Source of the DNA: Pachyseris speciosa
Lineage: Eukaryota > Cnidaria > Anthozoa > Scleractinia > Pachyseridae
Assembly: GCA_016490735.1 (NCBI GenBank)
Contig: JAEMWC010001379.1
Coordinates: 1 to 64,000 of the forward strand
Direction of reading: 5' to 3'
DNA: 64,000 bases
Every line of letters begins with the position of its first letter. Position 1 is the stretch's first letter. Positions 1 to 31,345 of this stretch are shown piece after piece. The notes beneath the pieces are model-generated. The model saw only the letters and a list, made by a program, of their open reading frames with translations, was not told the origin of the DNA and searched no databases. Both the position numbers and the translations under genes were made by a program.

Positions 1-165
1 TTTGTTGCTAGTTTGTTCACCTCATTGCCCAGGTAAATTTTCATCTCCTACAATAAGTCGGTGGCAACTGTGACTTTGAAGATTATGCTAGGTACAATTC
101 AAAACTCAAACAAAATTTGACTTTGTCTAATCCAAGTTTTAATAAAATTTAATACATCTTATTAC

Positions 166-2127
166 CTGATCCTGAGAAATTTTTATTGAAGGTGGTCTGC
201 CAATACCCATGGCTGCCACAGAGTTACCAGGCATTCCACTCTCTGATGGGATTGGCTCTCTAAATAATCTTAACATATAACCATGACGACGCATCCTCTG
301 AATGACTTCCTGTTCATTTCTGGTCTGCCCCAAAATGAAATGTCACAGGGCATGGTATAATATGTTGTTTTTACCAAATGGAACAACACTGTAAAAAAGA
401 TAGTGGATGACATTGAAGAAAGAATGAAGGAAAAAGCATTGATGAACAAACAATGAAATATTAGCCGAGATTTGTGCTTAAGTTTATTAAGCCAATGATA
501 TTTCAAATTGAATTACTGTGGGTATTAAGATGGCCAGTAATGGTTTCTAGCACTTTCCAGCATGAATACTTTGATGGATGGGGTTTACTGTCAGGATTAA
601 AGGCCATAAAGCAAACACCTGGTATAGCTGAACAAAACAAATCTATTGTAGGCCAGTAGATCCATGTATCCTTGTGGCTGTGATTGCAAGATATTTAAGT
701 ACGAAAAGGCTAAATTTATGCAAATTATGAGCTCTGTGACTTGTCTGTGCTTTCAAATATTTTACAATCACAGGTACCTTGGAGGTTTAATGTGAATTTA
801 AAATTGAAGCTTGTCTCCCATAGGAAATTCTGACTGCAATAGATACACCCAAGGCCAAAGAAACTGATGCCAGCCTCCTTAAAGGGGATGGGGCTGCTCA
901 TTAGAAAGAAAAGAAATAATTGGATTGAGGGTGTGTTTATAAGGTTGGCAGAACTATTAAAAATAGTACTCTGTACTTTACAGGCTGGAAACTTTCTCAT
1001 AAAATTTACAAGTTTCTAAACTAATGCCATCAAAACTGTCGCTCTAGCCAAAAAAGCCATTTCTTGATTCAAATTCAGAAATGGGTTTCACTGAAGGAAT
1101 GAAAACTCTGCCACTGTCATGCAAAGCATCTTGCACTTTATACCATGCCATAGAAAATACTGCCAATCAGAGTGGAGAAAAACTGAACATGTATATTCAT
1201 CGGTATTCCCACAAACCTTACCATCGTGCACTGCATTGATTGTATAGGGATACGAATTTTCTATGGCTTGGTATAAAATAGTTATGTATCAGTCAATTCC
1301 AAATGAAAGAATATTTGCGTGCAAAAAACATGTCAAATGCTTTAGCTGGCAACCGCCAACCAATGCTTAGCCGATTGTCAAATGCGGCACTGTGTGGGAC
1401 AAATTTCGGGTCAAATTCCCAGAGTATGCCCAGGGTGGGGGGGCGCTTTTGGAATTGACTGATACACTATGCAATGCTTTCTTGGAACATCCCACTTAAC
1501 TTGTAATAATATTTAGTTTAAATTGTCATTGAATATTCTATGTGTTAAGTTGCTAATTATTTAATAAGTTTTACAAACCGTGTAATGGAAATGTGAATAA
1601 AAGTGTTGTTGTTGTTGTATTTTCCTTGAATACACACTCACCTAAGGGCTTCTGTGTGTAAACGAAGAAAATACAAGAGACTCGTGGGATATCCATAGTA
1701 AACCACTCGAAAGCGTTCCATAACTGGTATGTACTTATTTATAGATACAGAGCCATTTCCCCCACCCCACCCTACCCATTTCTGATCGTCTAGTTGCTGT
1801 GACATGTCCAAGGTTCGTCACCTCATGCCGACTTCGATTTTCACAAACCTACCCCTCTAATCTCGCCAATCTGTTGTCCATAACATCGGCCAGTGCTCGA
1901 GCCAGCTCTCTTTTTATGTGACCAACTTGTATTCCATAGACATTGTCCACACGGACAGCGTTTCTGTCGTACGGATTGTGAGGCTCTCGTGTCAATGACA
2001 CCATTTCGTTGTTGTTCACTGTTCCTCGATAATAGCGAATGCCCACAATATCGCCCCTATAGCCGCCGATAAGAACTTCATTGTCCAACTCATCTTCCGA
2101 ATCAGAAATATCGAAAAAATTGGCCAT
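166..2127 (-). CDS. HLTF: HLTF-like helicase, N-terminal exons (partial)
   Basis: HLTF is a SWI2/SNF2 helicase and RING ubiquitin ligase that remodels stalled replication forks; its N-terminal HIRAN domain binds DNA 3' ends. Exon 1 (2127 down to 1853) starts at ATG 2125-2127 and encodes an acidic leader followed by HIRAN-type blocks: VGIRYYRGTVNNNEMVSL, EPHNPYDRNAVRV and QVGHIKRELARALADVMDN. It ends at a GTAGGT donor. Exon 2 (388 to 166) follows a pyrimidine-rich acceptor, begins with VVPFG and later carries TMPCDISFWG and IQRMRRHGYM, as in HLTF. The helicase and RING exons lie off the left edge. Exon 2 keeps family similarity only if two compensating one-base shifts are assumed, one near the T5 run at 368-372 and one near 304-310. 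In the frame entering the exon a stop follows soon after VVPFG. The copy is therefore either mis-assembled by single bases or damaged. Family identity is firm; integrity is uncertain. Confidence 0.9.
1138..1277. mobile_element. Short hairpin element (MITE-like)
   Basis: About 22-bp inverted repeats (TTTATACCATGCCATAGAAA at the left, its near complement TTTCTATGGCTTGGTATAAA at the right) bound 140 bp of AT-rich sequence. No coding capacity and no clear target duplication. It lies in HLTF intron 1 immediately beside another inverted-repeat element. Confidence 0.55.
1287..1465. mobile_element. MITE with TCAGTCAATTCCAA ends, TA target
   Basis: Terminal inverted repeats TCAGTCAATTCCAA / TTGGAATTGACTGA bound 179 bp, and TA dinucleotides flank both ends, as expected of a Tc1/mariner-type non-autonomous element. 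A G-run (GGGGGGG) lies just inside the right end. No ORF. Confidence 0.65.
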
Positions 2128-3319
2128 ATATGAGCTGGTTTAAAAGGTAACACAAAGGAAAGACGCAGACCCACAGCAGAACACTTTCCGTCATCCGGCG
2201 CGAGGTAAACTTTTGGCGCCCGCGTTTCAAACAAGCATCGAGTTTCAAGTGACAACATAGGGCGAGGAGTGAAGACTGGTAACTAAAGAGCGAAACACCC
2301 CACCCGACACCCCAACCACCATGCTTCAAAGTTGGTTTTTCTTGGCGCTTAATCTTTTTTTTTCATATACGCTAACGTAAAGGAAAGTAGCACCAACAAT
2401 CTATGGGGTACCCTTGACGTGCGCTATATTGTAAATTTTGGCTCTACAGAGGGAAACTTGCATGTGAAACTGTATTTTGGGGAACTGGCCTTAAAGGGGT
2501 ATCTCCTGGGAAGTTAGGTTATCTAACCCCGGAAACATCAGCTTTGTAAACTCTACAATTACCTCATCAGCTCAATTGACAGTGCTTAAAAATCATTTTC
2601 AATCCCCCAACAGCACATTACCACAGTTTGTTCCAAATCCATAACTAATCCCCATGTGCAACTTACACATTCTATGTAGGCTCAATTTCCACCACTCACT
2701 CAGATCTGGAGTATCTTCCCGAGAACAGTCTTTTCGAGGGGTGAGTGTGGGCTCATTTTCCAAAACAGCAGCTGAAAACTGAGCCTAATTGTGTATGTAC
2801 CGGTAGTCTAGAGCAGCCAAAAACAAAAGAACTACATGAACAATACATCATGTTTAAGAACATTGCTTTATTGACTAGGAGGGTATGGCAACATAGCCCA
2901 CCTACTCTCTATGTCCATCCTACATAAAATATTCAGAGCCCATAAGGTCAATATACAAAGCTGATAATAAACGCATTACACCAACGGAAACAACAGCAGA
3001 TGCCAAACCTTAAAGGAGCTAAATCTTAAATACAAGTTCTTTTTTATCTAAAACTAGAATCACCTTATTGGGTTTGGAATCTGCATTCTGCTATGGATGC
3101 TGTATACTAACACACAAACAAAAATAATTTTTAATTTTTGTTGTAAACCAATACATTTTTATTTTTGACACATCCTGTGTAAGTTTTCGCACTGCACTTA
3201 TCAGTACAATTCGACAACAATCACTTCAGCTTTTTTTGTGGTTTGATAGTTTTGCAATTTTTCTTTCTTTTAGCGCAGGATCCTTTGAAGCTGTAAGCTC
3301 AAGATCTTTTCTAAAGTGC
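2128..3319. other. Intergenic, HLTF promoter side and eIF4A 3' end
   Basis: This stretch separates two minus-strand genes. It should contain the HLTF promoter (from 2128 upwards) and the eIF4A 3' UTR (from 3319 downwards). A TTTATT at 3158-3163 is AATAAA on the minus strand and is a plausible eIF4A poly(A) signal about 160 bases after the stop codon. Apart from that I see no gene, RNA or repeat. Confidence 0.5.
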
Positions 3320-24101
<20,782 letters not shown>

Positions 24102-24177
24102 CAAAGATCAATTCAAACGAATTACAACGCTTCCAACTTGGAAATGCTCAATAGCCCACAGAAACACGTGGTTCAAG

Positions 24178-24231
24178 ATGGCGGACACGAGGGACAAATC
24201 ACCCTTGAAGAGACAATTTTCTCTCTCGATA
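24178..24231 (+). CDS. Possible divergent first coding exon (unknown gene)
   Basis: On the plus strand, inside the presumed eIF4A promoter/first intron, CAAGATGGCGG resembles a YY1-type initiator. It opens an 18-codon exon, MADTRDKSPLKRQFSLSI, ending at a consensus donor (ATA|GTAAGT). I could not find a convincing following exon; a basic stretch at 27918-28074 is one candidate. This could be a divergent transcript from a bidirectional promoter or chance. Confidence 0.25.
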
Positions 24232-24349
24232 GTAAGTGCTACACCCGCTTTGAAGGCTTGAAATAACAGCTTGTGTGTAGAATAATAAAATTACTATACA
24301 AGGAGGGTATTTAAGAGACTAAAAGCGACAAAAAAAGCATAATACCTAC

Positions 24350-24412
24350 CTTGAATCACTATGAGAATCGTGAGACATCTCGCATGAACTAAGCAGCGGG
24401 AAAAGGAAGAAA
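24350..24412 (-). other. Putative eIF4A 5' UTR exon with 5'TOP-like start
   Basis: On the minus strand a pyrimidine run (CTTCCTTTTCCC) is followed by about 55 nt that end at a good donor (CAAG|GTAGGT, exon edge 24350). eIF4A mRNAs of animals are known TOP mRNAs, so a C-start followed by a pyrimidine tract is expected at the cap site. The matching acceptor upstream of the ATG at 24101 was not resolved. The exon assignment is inference. Confidence 0.45.
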
Positions 24413-24640
24413 ATTTGCGAAGAGCCGGCATATAGGGGGGTCAATGAATTGCTCGATGGTACCCCCTAACGTCACCTAACTTCCGGAAACTGATTCTCTC
24501 TGTAGAAAAAGAGGGTCAATGAGGTCCTGGGGGAGCACTGGTTTCATACGGAAATATTTTTTGTCACTTTTGTATCTTGTTAAAACCTAGAAGAGTCATG
24601 AAGACAATTTGGAAGTCAATACGGATATAATACCTAAGCG

Positions 24641-25382
24641 TGGTGTTCGACAACTTTATGACTTGGAAGGCTCATGCGGACTATGTGTGTAAAAAGGTGG
24701 CGTCAAGAGTTAATATCCTAGGCCGTGTTAGAAGTTCCGTCACAAAAGAGGCAGCAATACTTGTTCACAACGCTTTAATTCTTCCATTATTTGATTACTG
24801 TGACATTGCCTGGAGTAATCTTCTACAGCAAGATAAAGATCGACTACAGCGCCTACAGAATAGATCTGCACGGATTATTGCACGTTGCTCTCGCTCATCT
24901 GAAGCAATAGAGCAGCTACACTGGCCGACTCTTTCCAGCAGACGCTCTTATCACAAGGTTAAACTCGTTTTTCTCTGTCTTCACTCATTAGTTCCTAGTT
25001 ATTTTTCATTATGTTTTACTAGATTTTCGAACATTCACAATTATTCCACAAGGCAAAGTATGAGGCTATCCCTACCAAACGTTAAAAAAAATTTTGGGAA
25101 AAGGACCTTTCTTTTTACCGGCGCAAAAATTTTTAACAACCTCCCTTTAAACATTGTTAAGAGTGAAAACATTCAAACGTGCTGCCGCCGAGCGAGACAT
25201 TTCTTTTTATCATAATGTAGTTCTTAAATTCTGTTATTGTATTTTTATTAGGCTTTTTAATTGTAATAGTTTATGAATTCTTGATGTAAATAATTTTTAA
25301 GATACAGGGCCCCTATGGAGACCAGCCTTAGAGCTGAATGGGCAACCCTGTGTAAATAAAGTTTTACTTAACTTTACTTTAA
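24641..25382 (+). mobile_element. 5'-truncated LINE (CR1/L2-like), RT C-terminus and 3' tail
   Basis: The ORF at 24640-25215 reads like the C-terminal part of a non-LTR reverse transcriptase. It opens GVVFDNFMTWKAHADYV and carries PLFDYCDIAWSN, DRLQRLQNRSARII and KIFNNLPLNI, blocks typical of CR1/L2-type elements after the RT core. The 3' UTR ends GATACAGGGCCCC, ATGGAGACCAGCCTTAGAGC, a GTAAATAAAG signal and an ACTTT-type short tandem tail. The RT active site and endonuclease are absent, so it is a dead 5'-truncated copy. A second 3' end of the same family lies at 59697-59888. Confidence 0.8.
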
Positions 25383-25800
25383 CTATCTGATGCAGGCTTC
25401 ATTCGTATTTGCGCTTCAATAATTATGGTTATCTTTAATGTAGTTACATTAGTATACGATAAACATTCTCCACACGACAACAACAACACAGTGTCACACA
25501 ATGTTTCCAGTCTCAACCATATTCTCTTTCAAGTAAATTAATTAATCAACTGATTAGTTATTTTTATCATTTTAAACAAAGACATTGTTACTATCATTAT
25601 TGTTCATAATATTCGCTGGAATTTTAAAATGACTAGTCATGTTTACAAGGCTAAACAGATTTTTAGAAAAGGAAAAAAACAGAACGTTTTTGGCACCTTT
25701 AGGGAAGATGAAGACGGCGGGCTTTATTAATAGTACCGTAAACGTTGGTTTTTTACTTTTTTAAAATCCTTTTAGCCTTGTAAATATTAGTCATTTTAGT
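25383..25800. other. Intergenic, nothing recognised
   Basis: AT-rich sequence between the LINE remnant and the CAT microsatellite. No ORF, repeat or RNA structure that I can support. Confidence 0.5.
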
Positions 25801-25944
25801 TATCATCATCATCATCATCATCTAGCTCAGTACCTAACTGAGGGAAAGAAAAAGCTAAAAGAAAATTGCAGTGTTAAAATTAGAGTCAATAAAAGACTAT
25901 TTAAAAAAAGGAGAGACAGGAACTAATAAGTCATCATCACTATC

Positions 25945-25990
<46 letters not shown>

Positions 25991-26063
25991 CCATCACCAT
26001 CACCATCACCATCACCATCACCATCACCATCACCATCACCATCACCATCACCATCATCATCAT

Positions 26064-26095
<32 letters not shown>

Positions 26096-26156
26096 TCATC
26101 ACCACCACCATCATTATCGTCATCATCATCATCACCACCACCACCACCATCATCAT

Positions 26157-26188
<32 letters not shown>

Positions 26189-26222
26189 CCACCACCATCA
26201 TCATCATCATCATCATCATTAT
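25800..26222. repeat. CAT/CAC trinucleotide microsatellite block
   Basis: A short CAT run at 25802-25822 is followed by about 300 bp at 25929-26222 made of CAT units with interspersed CAC. Part of it (25987-26052) is a regular CATCAC hexamer array. It creates long Ser/Pro, Asp/Gly and Met/Val ORFs in several frames that are not genes. Confidence 0.95.
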
Positions 26223-26227
26223 TAGCA

Positions 26228-26501
26228 TTATAAGAAAAACAACACATAAAGCGGTTATAAACATTGTGAAGCAATGCATTTTATCTTACCAGTGACAAGG
26301 TTTGACTTTATTAGTATGTCACTGCTATTTTTAGTCTTACCCAGATCACTCGCAATTTCTTTTTAAATATAAACAGTTTTTCATGTTATAACGGTTACTT
26401 TTGAAAATGTATGTTGTCACAGACAAAACGTCAAGTCAAATTTCATAAAATGCATTGCTTCACCATGTTTATAACCGCTTTATGTGTTGTTTTTCTTATA
26501 A
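26228..26501. mobile_element. 57-bp-arm inverted repeat next to the microsatellite
   Basis: 26228-26284 (TTATAAGAAAAACAACACAT, then AAAGCGGTTATAAACATTGT) is repeated inverted at 26445-26501 with about one mismatch, enclosing 160 bp. The left arm begins directly where the CAT array ends. No ORF of note. Confidence 0.7.
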
Positions 26502-26525
26502 AACTTCGATGGCCGAAGGACAAGT

Positions 26526-26640
26526 AGCCTCCCACGCAGTCGTTTTTAGGGGACTCGTATTTCACCTCCTCCCCACTAACTAACTTTGTGGGGAGGAGGA
26601 GAAATACGAGTCCCCTAAAAACGACTGCGAGGGAGGCTGA
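26526..26640. mobile_element. Hairpin element GCCTCCCACGCAG, copy 1
   Basis: The arms (GCCTCCCACGCAGTCGTTTT, then AGGGGACTCGTATTTC) are almost perfectly complementary, leaving a short loop around CTAACTAACTTTG. GAAGGACAA occurs directly outside both ends, a probable 9-bp target-site duplication. The element is about 115 bp and non-coding. A second copy is at 34174-34250. Confidence 0.8.
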
Positions 26641-26759
26641 AGGACAAGAGTCTCTATTAGTTATTAGTACTATTATTATTGTTAATGATCTCAGATAAAA
26701 TCTGATTTTCATTGGCTCTGAGCCACAACCAGTTGTCTAGGGAAACCAAGAGGCGTTCT

Positions 26760-27310
26760 TCATTTTACCGTTGTCAGTTTCCTCTCCTTTCTACATCTCC
26801 AGCACTTTCCTAAGGATCCTTGCCGACCCCAACAGTACAGATCTCTGAATCAGTTCAATGGGTGTGTCCACACCTATGGTCCTCAGATTTTCTTTTAACC
26901 TCAGTGGTATTGTTCCCAATGCCCCCACCACCATGGATATCACCTCTGTCCTTACACCCCACATCTTCGAATTTCTCTCGCGAGATCTTGATATTTTTTT
27001 TTACTTTCTCGTCCTCTTTTGCTCTCACCCTTCCATCATCCGGGATTGCCACGGCTAAAATTTGGAAGCCCTTCTCCCTTTTGTCAATGATTAATAAATC
27101 CGGTCTCCTAGCCTCAATCTCATGGCCTGTTCGTACACTTAAGTCCCACAGCATCTTGTAATCCTCATTTTCAAAATACACTTTCCGGAACATTTTCATA
27201 CCACCTCTCATTTTGCTCAAACACATATTTTCCTGACAGGTCCCAAAGAATTGCCCTAGCTAATTTGTCATGTCTCTTTTTGTCTTCTTTTTGCGCCAGT
27301 TTCGGGCACC
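26760..27310 (-). pseudogene. Retroelement C-terminal domain relic
   Basis: Minus-strand frames read CPKLAQKEDKKRHDKLA and KYVFEQNERWYE, then YKMLWDLSVRTGHEIEARRP, DLLIIDKREKG, AIPDDGRVRAKEDEKV, MVVGALGTIPLRLKENLRTI and SVLLGSARILRKVLE. This combination is the conserved block that follows reverse transcriptase in many animal non-LTR retroelements. The two ends are in different frames and a stop lies near 27250, so it is dead. No RT core is present nearby. Confidence 0.65.
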
Positions 27311-27917
27311 CACTATTAGTTCATTTCTTAAACAAATAACGTGTATAGCTAAAGGTCGTTGATATTATTCACTATTTTAATTTAACTTCGATTGGTCATT
27401 TTCTTTGACGGAATTTGTCATTTTTAGTTAGGATCACTAGAACCCAATCAAAACAACAACAGATGATACACATTCGATAGCATACCAGCGTTGACCAGAT
27501 CCGTTAGATCTGGGCACCAGCCAGAAGAATTTGTACCTTACATGGGATTATTTTGCCACTTAGCTTTAGTTTTAGATTAACCAGAAGAGCCGGGATCAGC
27601 GGCACGCAAAAAAAATAATCAAAGAACCAAGTTAAGACCAAAATTGGCCGAGATTAATTCAATACGGAAGTCAAATGTTAATATCGTGACCGGAAACAGT
27701 TGTAGGTGGGGTACGTCACACACGGATGAATTTAACCTCATTTGGATCGAATTTAAAGTGTATTGTTTGTACTTTAAGTATATAAATATCACAGACTTCG
27801 ATGTGTTGCTAGGTTTAAACAAATAAGCGACATCCCTGCTTTGGAGAAACATTTACTTGCACGACGACGGCAACAAACGCATTACCAGATGGAAACTCGA
27901 AATCGAGACATCTTCAG

Positions 27918-28074
27918 TACCGCCGTAAAAGTGATAAGTGCACAGACAAATTGGAAAAGAAGCGTGAGCAAGGGAAACGATTTAACGAGGAGGATTCTCA
28001 GCGTAGAAGGAGTAAAAAATCAAAGACAATGGCAAGAAAAATTAACGACAATGACCAACGGTCGCACACCAGAG
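27918..28074 (+). CDS. Possible basic-rich exon, unknown gene
   Basis: Between a plausible acceptor (CATCTTCAG) and donor (AGAG|GTAGGG) an open frame reads YRRKSDKCTDKLEKKREQGK, continuing RFNEEDSQRRRSKKSK. It is strongly charged and could belong to a plus-strand gene, perhaps starting at 24178 or splicing further right. No start codon of its own, and no family recognised. Confidence 0.25.
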
Positions 28075-28936
28075 GTAGGGTTACAGTTTTAAAACTTAAA
28101 ACTGTTTATAAACTAAATACATGTAACGTGTTGTTATTCCTGTTACTAAACTAGCACATTGAAACTATTTATATTTAAGAGTCCTTTTAGGTGTACACTT
28201 TTTTTTAACCCAGCCACACTAGTGTAACAGTGGCCGCACAAACTTTATCGAAGTTGTAGCTAATCTCTATTTAAACTGAGTGTAGTTTGTTGTTTATTCG
28301 AATGCCGAGACTAATTCTGGTTCCCTCTCGATCTCTCGGGTGATTTCTTATTAGTTACATCTCTTCATTATCTCGTCTTGGTGTTACAGTTCGTCTTAAC
28401 TGGTGTAAATCTATTCTTAGCAGAGTTTTCACTAAAAACTAGTCTAACACGCCAGACTAGCTTTTCGCTTGAATATAAACGAATTTATCTTTGTCAGACA
28501 AGTTTGTACACGGAAAAAGGTATTCTCTGTAAACTAACAAGGTTTAACCCCAGGCTCTTAAGGCCTGAGAAATTTCCGGCTCCAAAAAATATTTATTTGT
28601 GGTCAACGTTCCTACAAAAACTGAATGATTCAATCTCAATTTAGATTTCGAAACCTTTCATATTTTACGTTACCGGCAAACTGTTATCAACATTTGCACG
28701 AAGCGACTTAAAACGGAATCGACAAAGATGGTTATTCAGGCAACTATTAGGACTTTTGAAAAACGGACCTTGACCTGATATGGAGAGAATTTGTACATGT
28801 TATTTTTGCTGAGTGATATAAAAAAAGAAATCGTAGAGACGTTTTTTAGCAGTTCAAAGAATAAGAAACATTGTTGTGTTTCGCCTAGCGATTCAATCGA
28901 AGAAAGTTGGCAAACCATTTTACGAAAACTGTCGAA

Positions 28937-30498
28937 ATGGAAGCAGTGGCTGGAAACAGGAAAGTCATTCGAACAGGAGAGATGTTTGACACACAGAATA
29001 AGAACACGCTAAAACGAAACGAAAAGGTATCGCAAAATTACTGTCGCAGCCAATCCAAGTGTTAGCTAAACCATCTCTTCTAGCAGTTTTACTCAGAACA
29101 TCTTTTATGAAAAACAACACGATTACGGCGACATGTAAAAGATCTTGTTCTCGACAGAAGGTAACTTAGTTTGGAAGGATGTAATACAAATTTACTATTT
29201 TTTAGTTGAGAAATTAAAGAGTTTAAGTTATGATTGCTACAGCATTGCCAACTTTGTGTCTGTAACAAATCATGCAAATCGATAGATCATTTTTTCACTT
29301 TTTTACTTTTCACTTTATTTCAATAATTTATAACATACAATTTAGAAAAATACACAACTCGCATGTAGCAAAGCTAATCGAGGCGGGTTGTGTAACTTAC
29401 AATCAAATTTAGCAAAATAAATTATTAGTAAATCAAATAAAAAATAAATAAATAAATAAATATCTAAATAAATAAATAGGTATAAACATACATTCACAGA
29501 TAGCTAGCATTTACACGAGAAGAGCAAGAACCTTTAAGACGACATAGAACATAAGGAAGTAATAATAATAGCTAGAATTTGATCGAGAACACACCTAAAA
29601 TGGTTAAATTTCGGATAAATATATGTCGAAGAACGGCAACCGCATAACTGTTTAAAGGTTTTAGGAAAATAGCTAATCAATGTCTTACATAATTCAAATA
29701 TGCTTTTTATTTCAACAGAGAGAGGAAAATGACGCCATTCTTGCTACGTTGAACAGCATAACGAACGGACTAGACAAGATTAAGGGTACACCTCTCTGCA
29801 GCTTTGAAGCAAAATTGGTGTTCAAGAATTATTCAGTCTCTGTCAACAAGACGTGTGAAGGCAAGGAATTGGTGCGGTTCTCCTTCGCACTGGACGCTGA
29901 GAAGGGAAAAATTAAGATGAAGATCCACAAGAGTAGAATTGTTGGCGCCATTTGTGCGTTCGTGCCTCCGCAAGTGAAGAAAGGGACTAAAGCAATACTC
30001 AATGCTATGGAGAGTATTCCTATCGGGGAACAAGCAAATGTCATCAGGATATTCTCCACTATCCTCAACGTACTGACAAGTGCTGAGATGAGGACCGGAT
30101 ATGACGTCATGGAGAATGCTGACGTCATATATGACGAAATTTCGGTTGAGGAAGCAGTTCGATTGACTCCGCTGACTAACAGTTGCAAAGAGCTTTTCTC
30201 CGCTCTCTCCGCTTTGGATCTCAAAATCAGACTGAGTTCGCAGAATGTAGGCGTGGAGATCAAGAGAAGGGAATTTTTGGCTGGCATAACGAGGAAGACT
30301 GTAGTCCTAGACGTGGATAAAGGGCTGCAATTCGAAGAGCCCCGTGCTATTTTTAGACGAGCTGAAGTCCAGACAGCCGCGTCAGCTCTAGAAGCTTGGG
30401 TCGAGGCCTCTTGCAATGAGTTCAGCATCCGGAAACTTTTTTCTGAAGTTATGAAATACCTGCAGAAACGTTCCGACGAAAACACTAAAACACATTGA
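28937..30498 (+). CDS. Uncharacterised 289-aa protein, two exons
   Basis: Exon 1 (28937-29026) gives MEAVAGNRKVIRTGEMFD and continues to KRNEK before a GT donor. Exon 2 (29719-30498) follows a TTTCAACAG acceptor, joins in phase 0 with REENDAIL and runs 259 codons to TGA. The protein is soluble-looking, with no signal peptide or membrane segment. It has a Lys-rich N-terminus, a middle part with CSFEAKLVFKNYSVSV and an amphipathic helix region (AILNAMESIPIGEQANVIRI), and ends KYLQKRSDENTKTH. I recognise no domain or catalytic motif. The gene lies upstream of another orphan gene on the same strand. A short block (CSF-E/D-x-K-xx-FK-N/D-Y) also occurs in that neighbour, which may be chance. An antisense ORF over exon 2 is a shadow. 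The initiator and the single intron are inferred from sequence only; GTATCG is a weaker donor than usual. Confidence 0.7.
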
Positions 30499-30695
30499 AA
30501 GAGTAATTGGTACGTTATTTTAAAGAGCAAAGCAATAGTTAGGGTTTGCTCGGCTTAGCTTTTTCTTTGCACGTGCAAAACAGAGGCTTGAAAGTGCTTA
30601 CACCTTAGACCAATCACAAGCATAGCTCTTCCATTATTTCTGCGAGCGAATCCCTATAGTTATGTACAGTAGATAAAATCCGAAGATACGTAATG

Positions 30696-31345
30696 GTAAT
30701 TGAACTGAGTGGAGTACAATTTGGTGTGAAATCACACACGTGACGAGAGCGCAGCGCAAGTTCGATTTGAAGTCAAAAGTGTGATTTCAGAACAAAATTG
30801 CACGACACCGAAATTCAATTACTCCCATTTTGAAATCACACAGCCTTTTTGTTACAGTTTTTTAAAATTTGATTGGCTAGTATTGTTTCATTTTCATTTG
30901 GATGGGTTAAGAAAAGGATGGAATTTAGACCAAAAAAATGGTACGCTTCGTGAATAAATTACACTTTTGAGAGGCAATCAGATGGCAAGGATCACCAGTG
31001 ATTTTACCCATTTTGAAATCACCGGTGATCCTTGCAATCTGATTGGCTCTCAACAGTGCAATTTATTCCCAAACTGCGCCATTTTTTACTCTAAATCGCA
31101 TCCTCTCTGTAACCCATCAAAATGAAAATGAAATAATACCAACCTATCAAATTTCATGGATAAACAAATATTAATATTGACAAAAAAACTGTGTGACTTG
31201 TAAATGGGTGTAATAAAGTGGTAATTGAACTTCGTGTCATGCAATTTTGTTCTGAAATCATACTCGTGATTTCAAATCGAATTCGCGCTGCGCGCTGGTT
31301 CGATTTTGAAATCATGCATATGATTCAGGACCAAAGTTCAATTAA
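30696..31345. mobile_element. ~650-bp composite inverted-repeat element
   Basis: The sequence folds around about 31010. GGTAATTGAACT near 30696 and the complement of AAAGTTCAATTA near 31338 are the outer ends. Inside are paired blocks with GCGCAGCGC/GCGCTGCGCGC motifs, TGTGTGATTTCA-type words, and a strong inner stem (GCAAGGATCACCAGTGATTT against AAATCACCGGTGATCCTTGC). No ORF. The many partial repeats suggest nested insertions of one family. Confidence 0.6.

Larger units (their letters stand above)
389..1852 (-). other. HLTF intron 1
   Basis: This 1.46-kb intron has a GTAGGT donor next to exon 1 and a TTTTTTACAG acceptor before exon 2. It holds two short inverted-repeat elements (1138-1277 and 1287-1465, listed separately) and otherwise no recognisable content. 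Confidence 0.75.

Noticed and set aside
25871..26279. Long ORFs of Ser/Pro, Asp/Gly and Met/Val in three frames
   Set aside because: They are translations of the CAT/CAC microsatellite; no start context or splice sites support a gene.
29829..30530. Antisense ORF of 233 codons over the 289-aa gene
   Set aside because: The sense frame has a matching 5' exon, acceptor and phase; the antisense frame has no supporting signals and a low-complexity composition.
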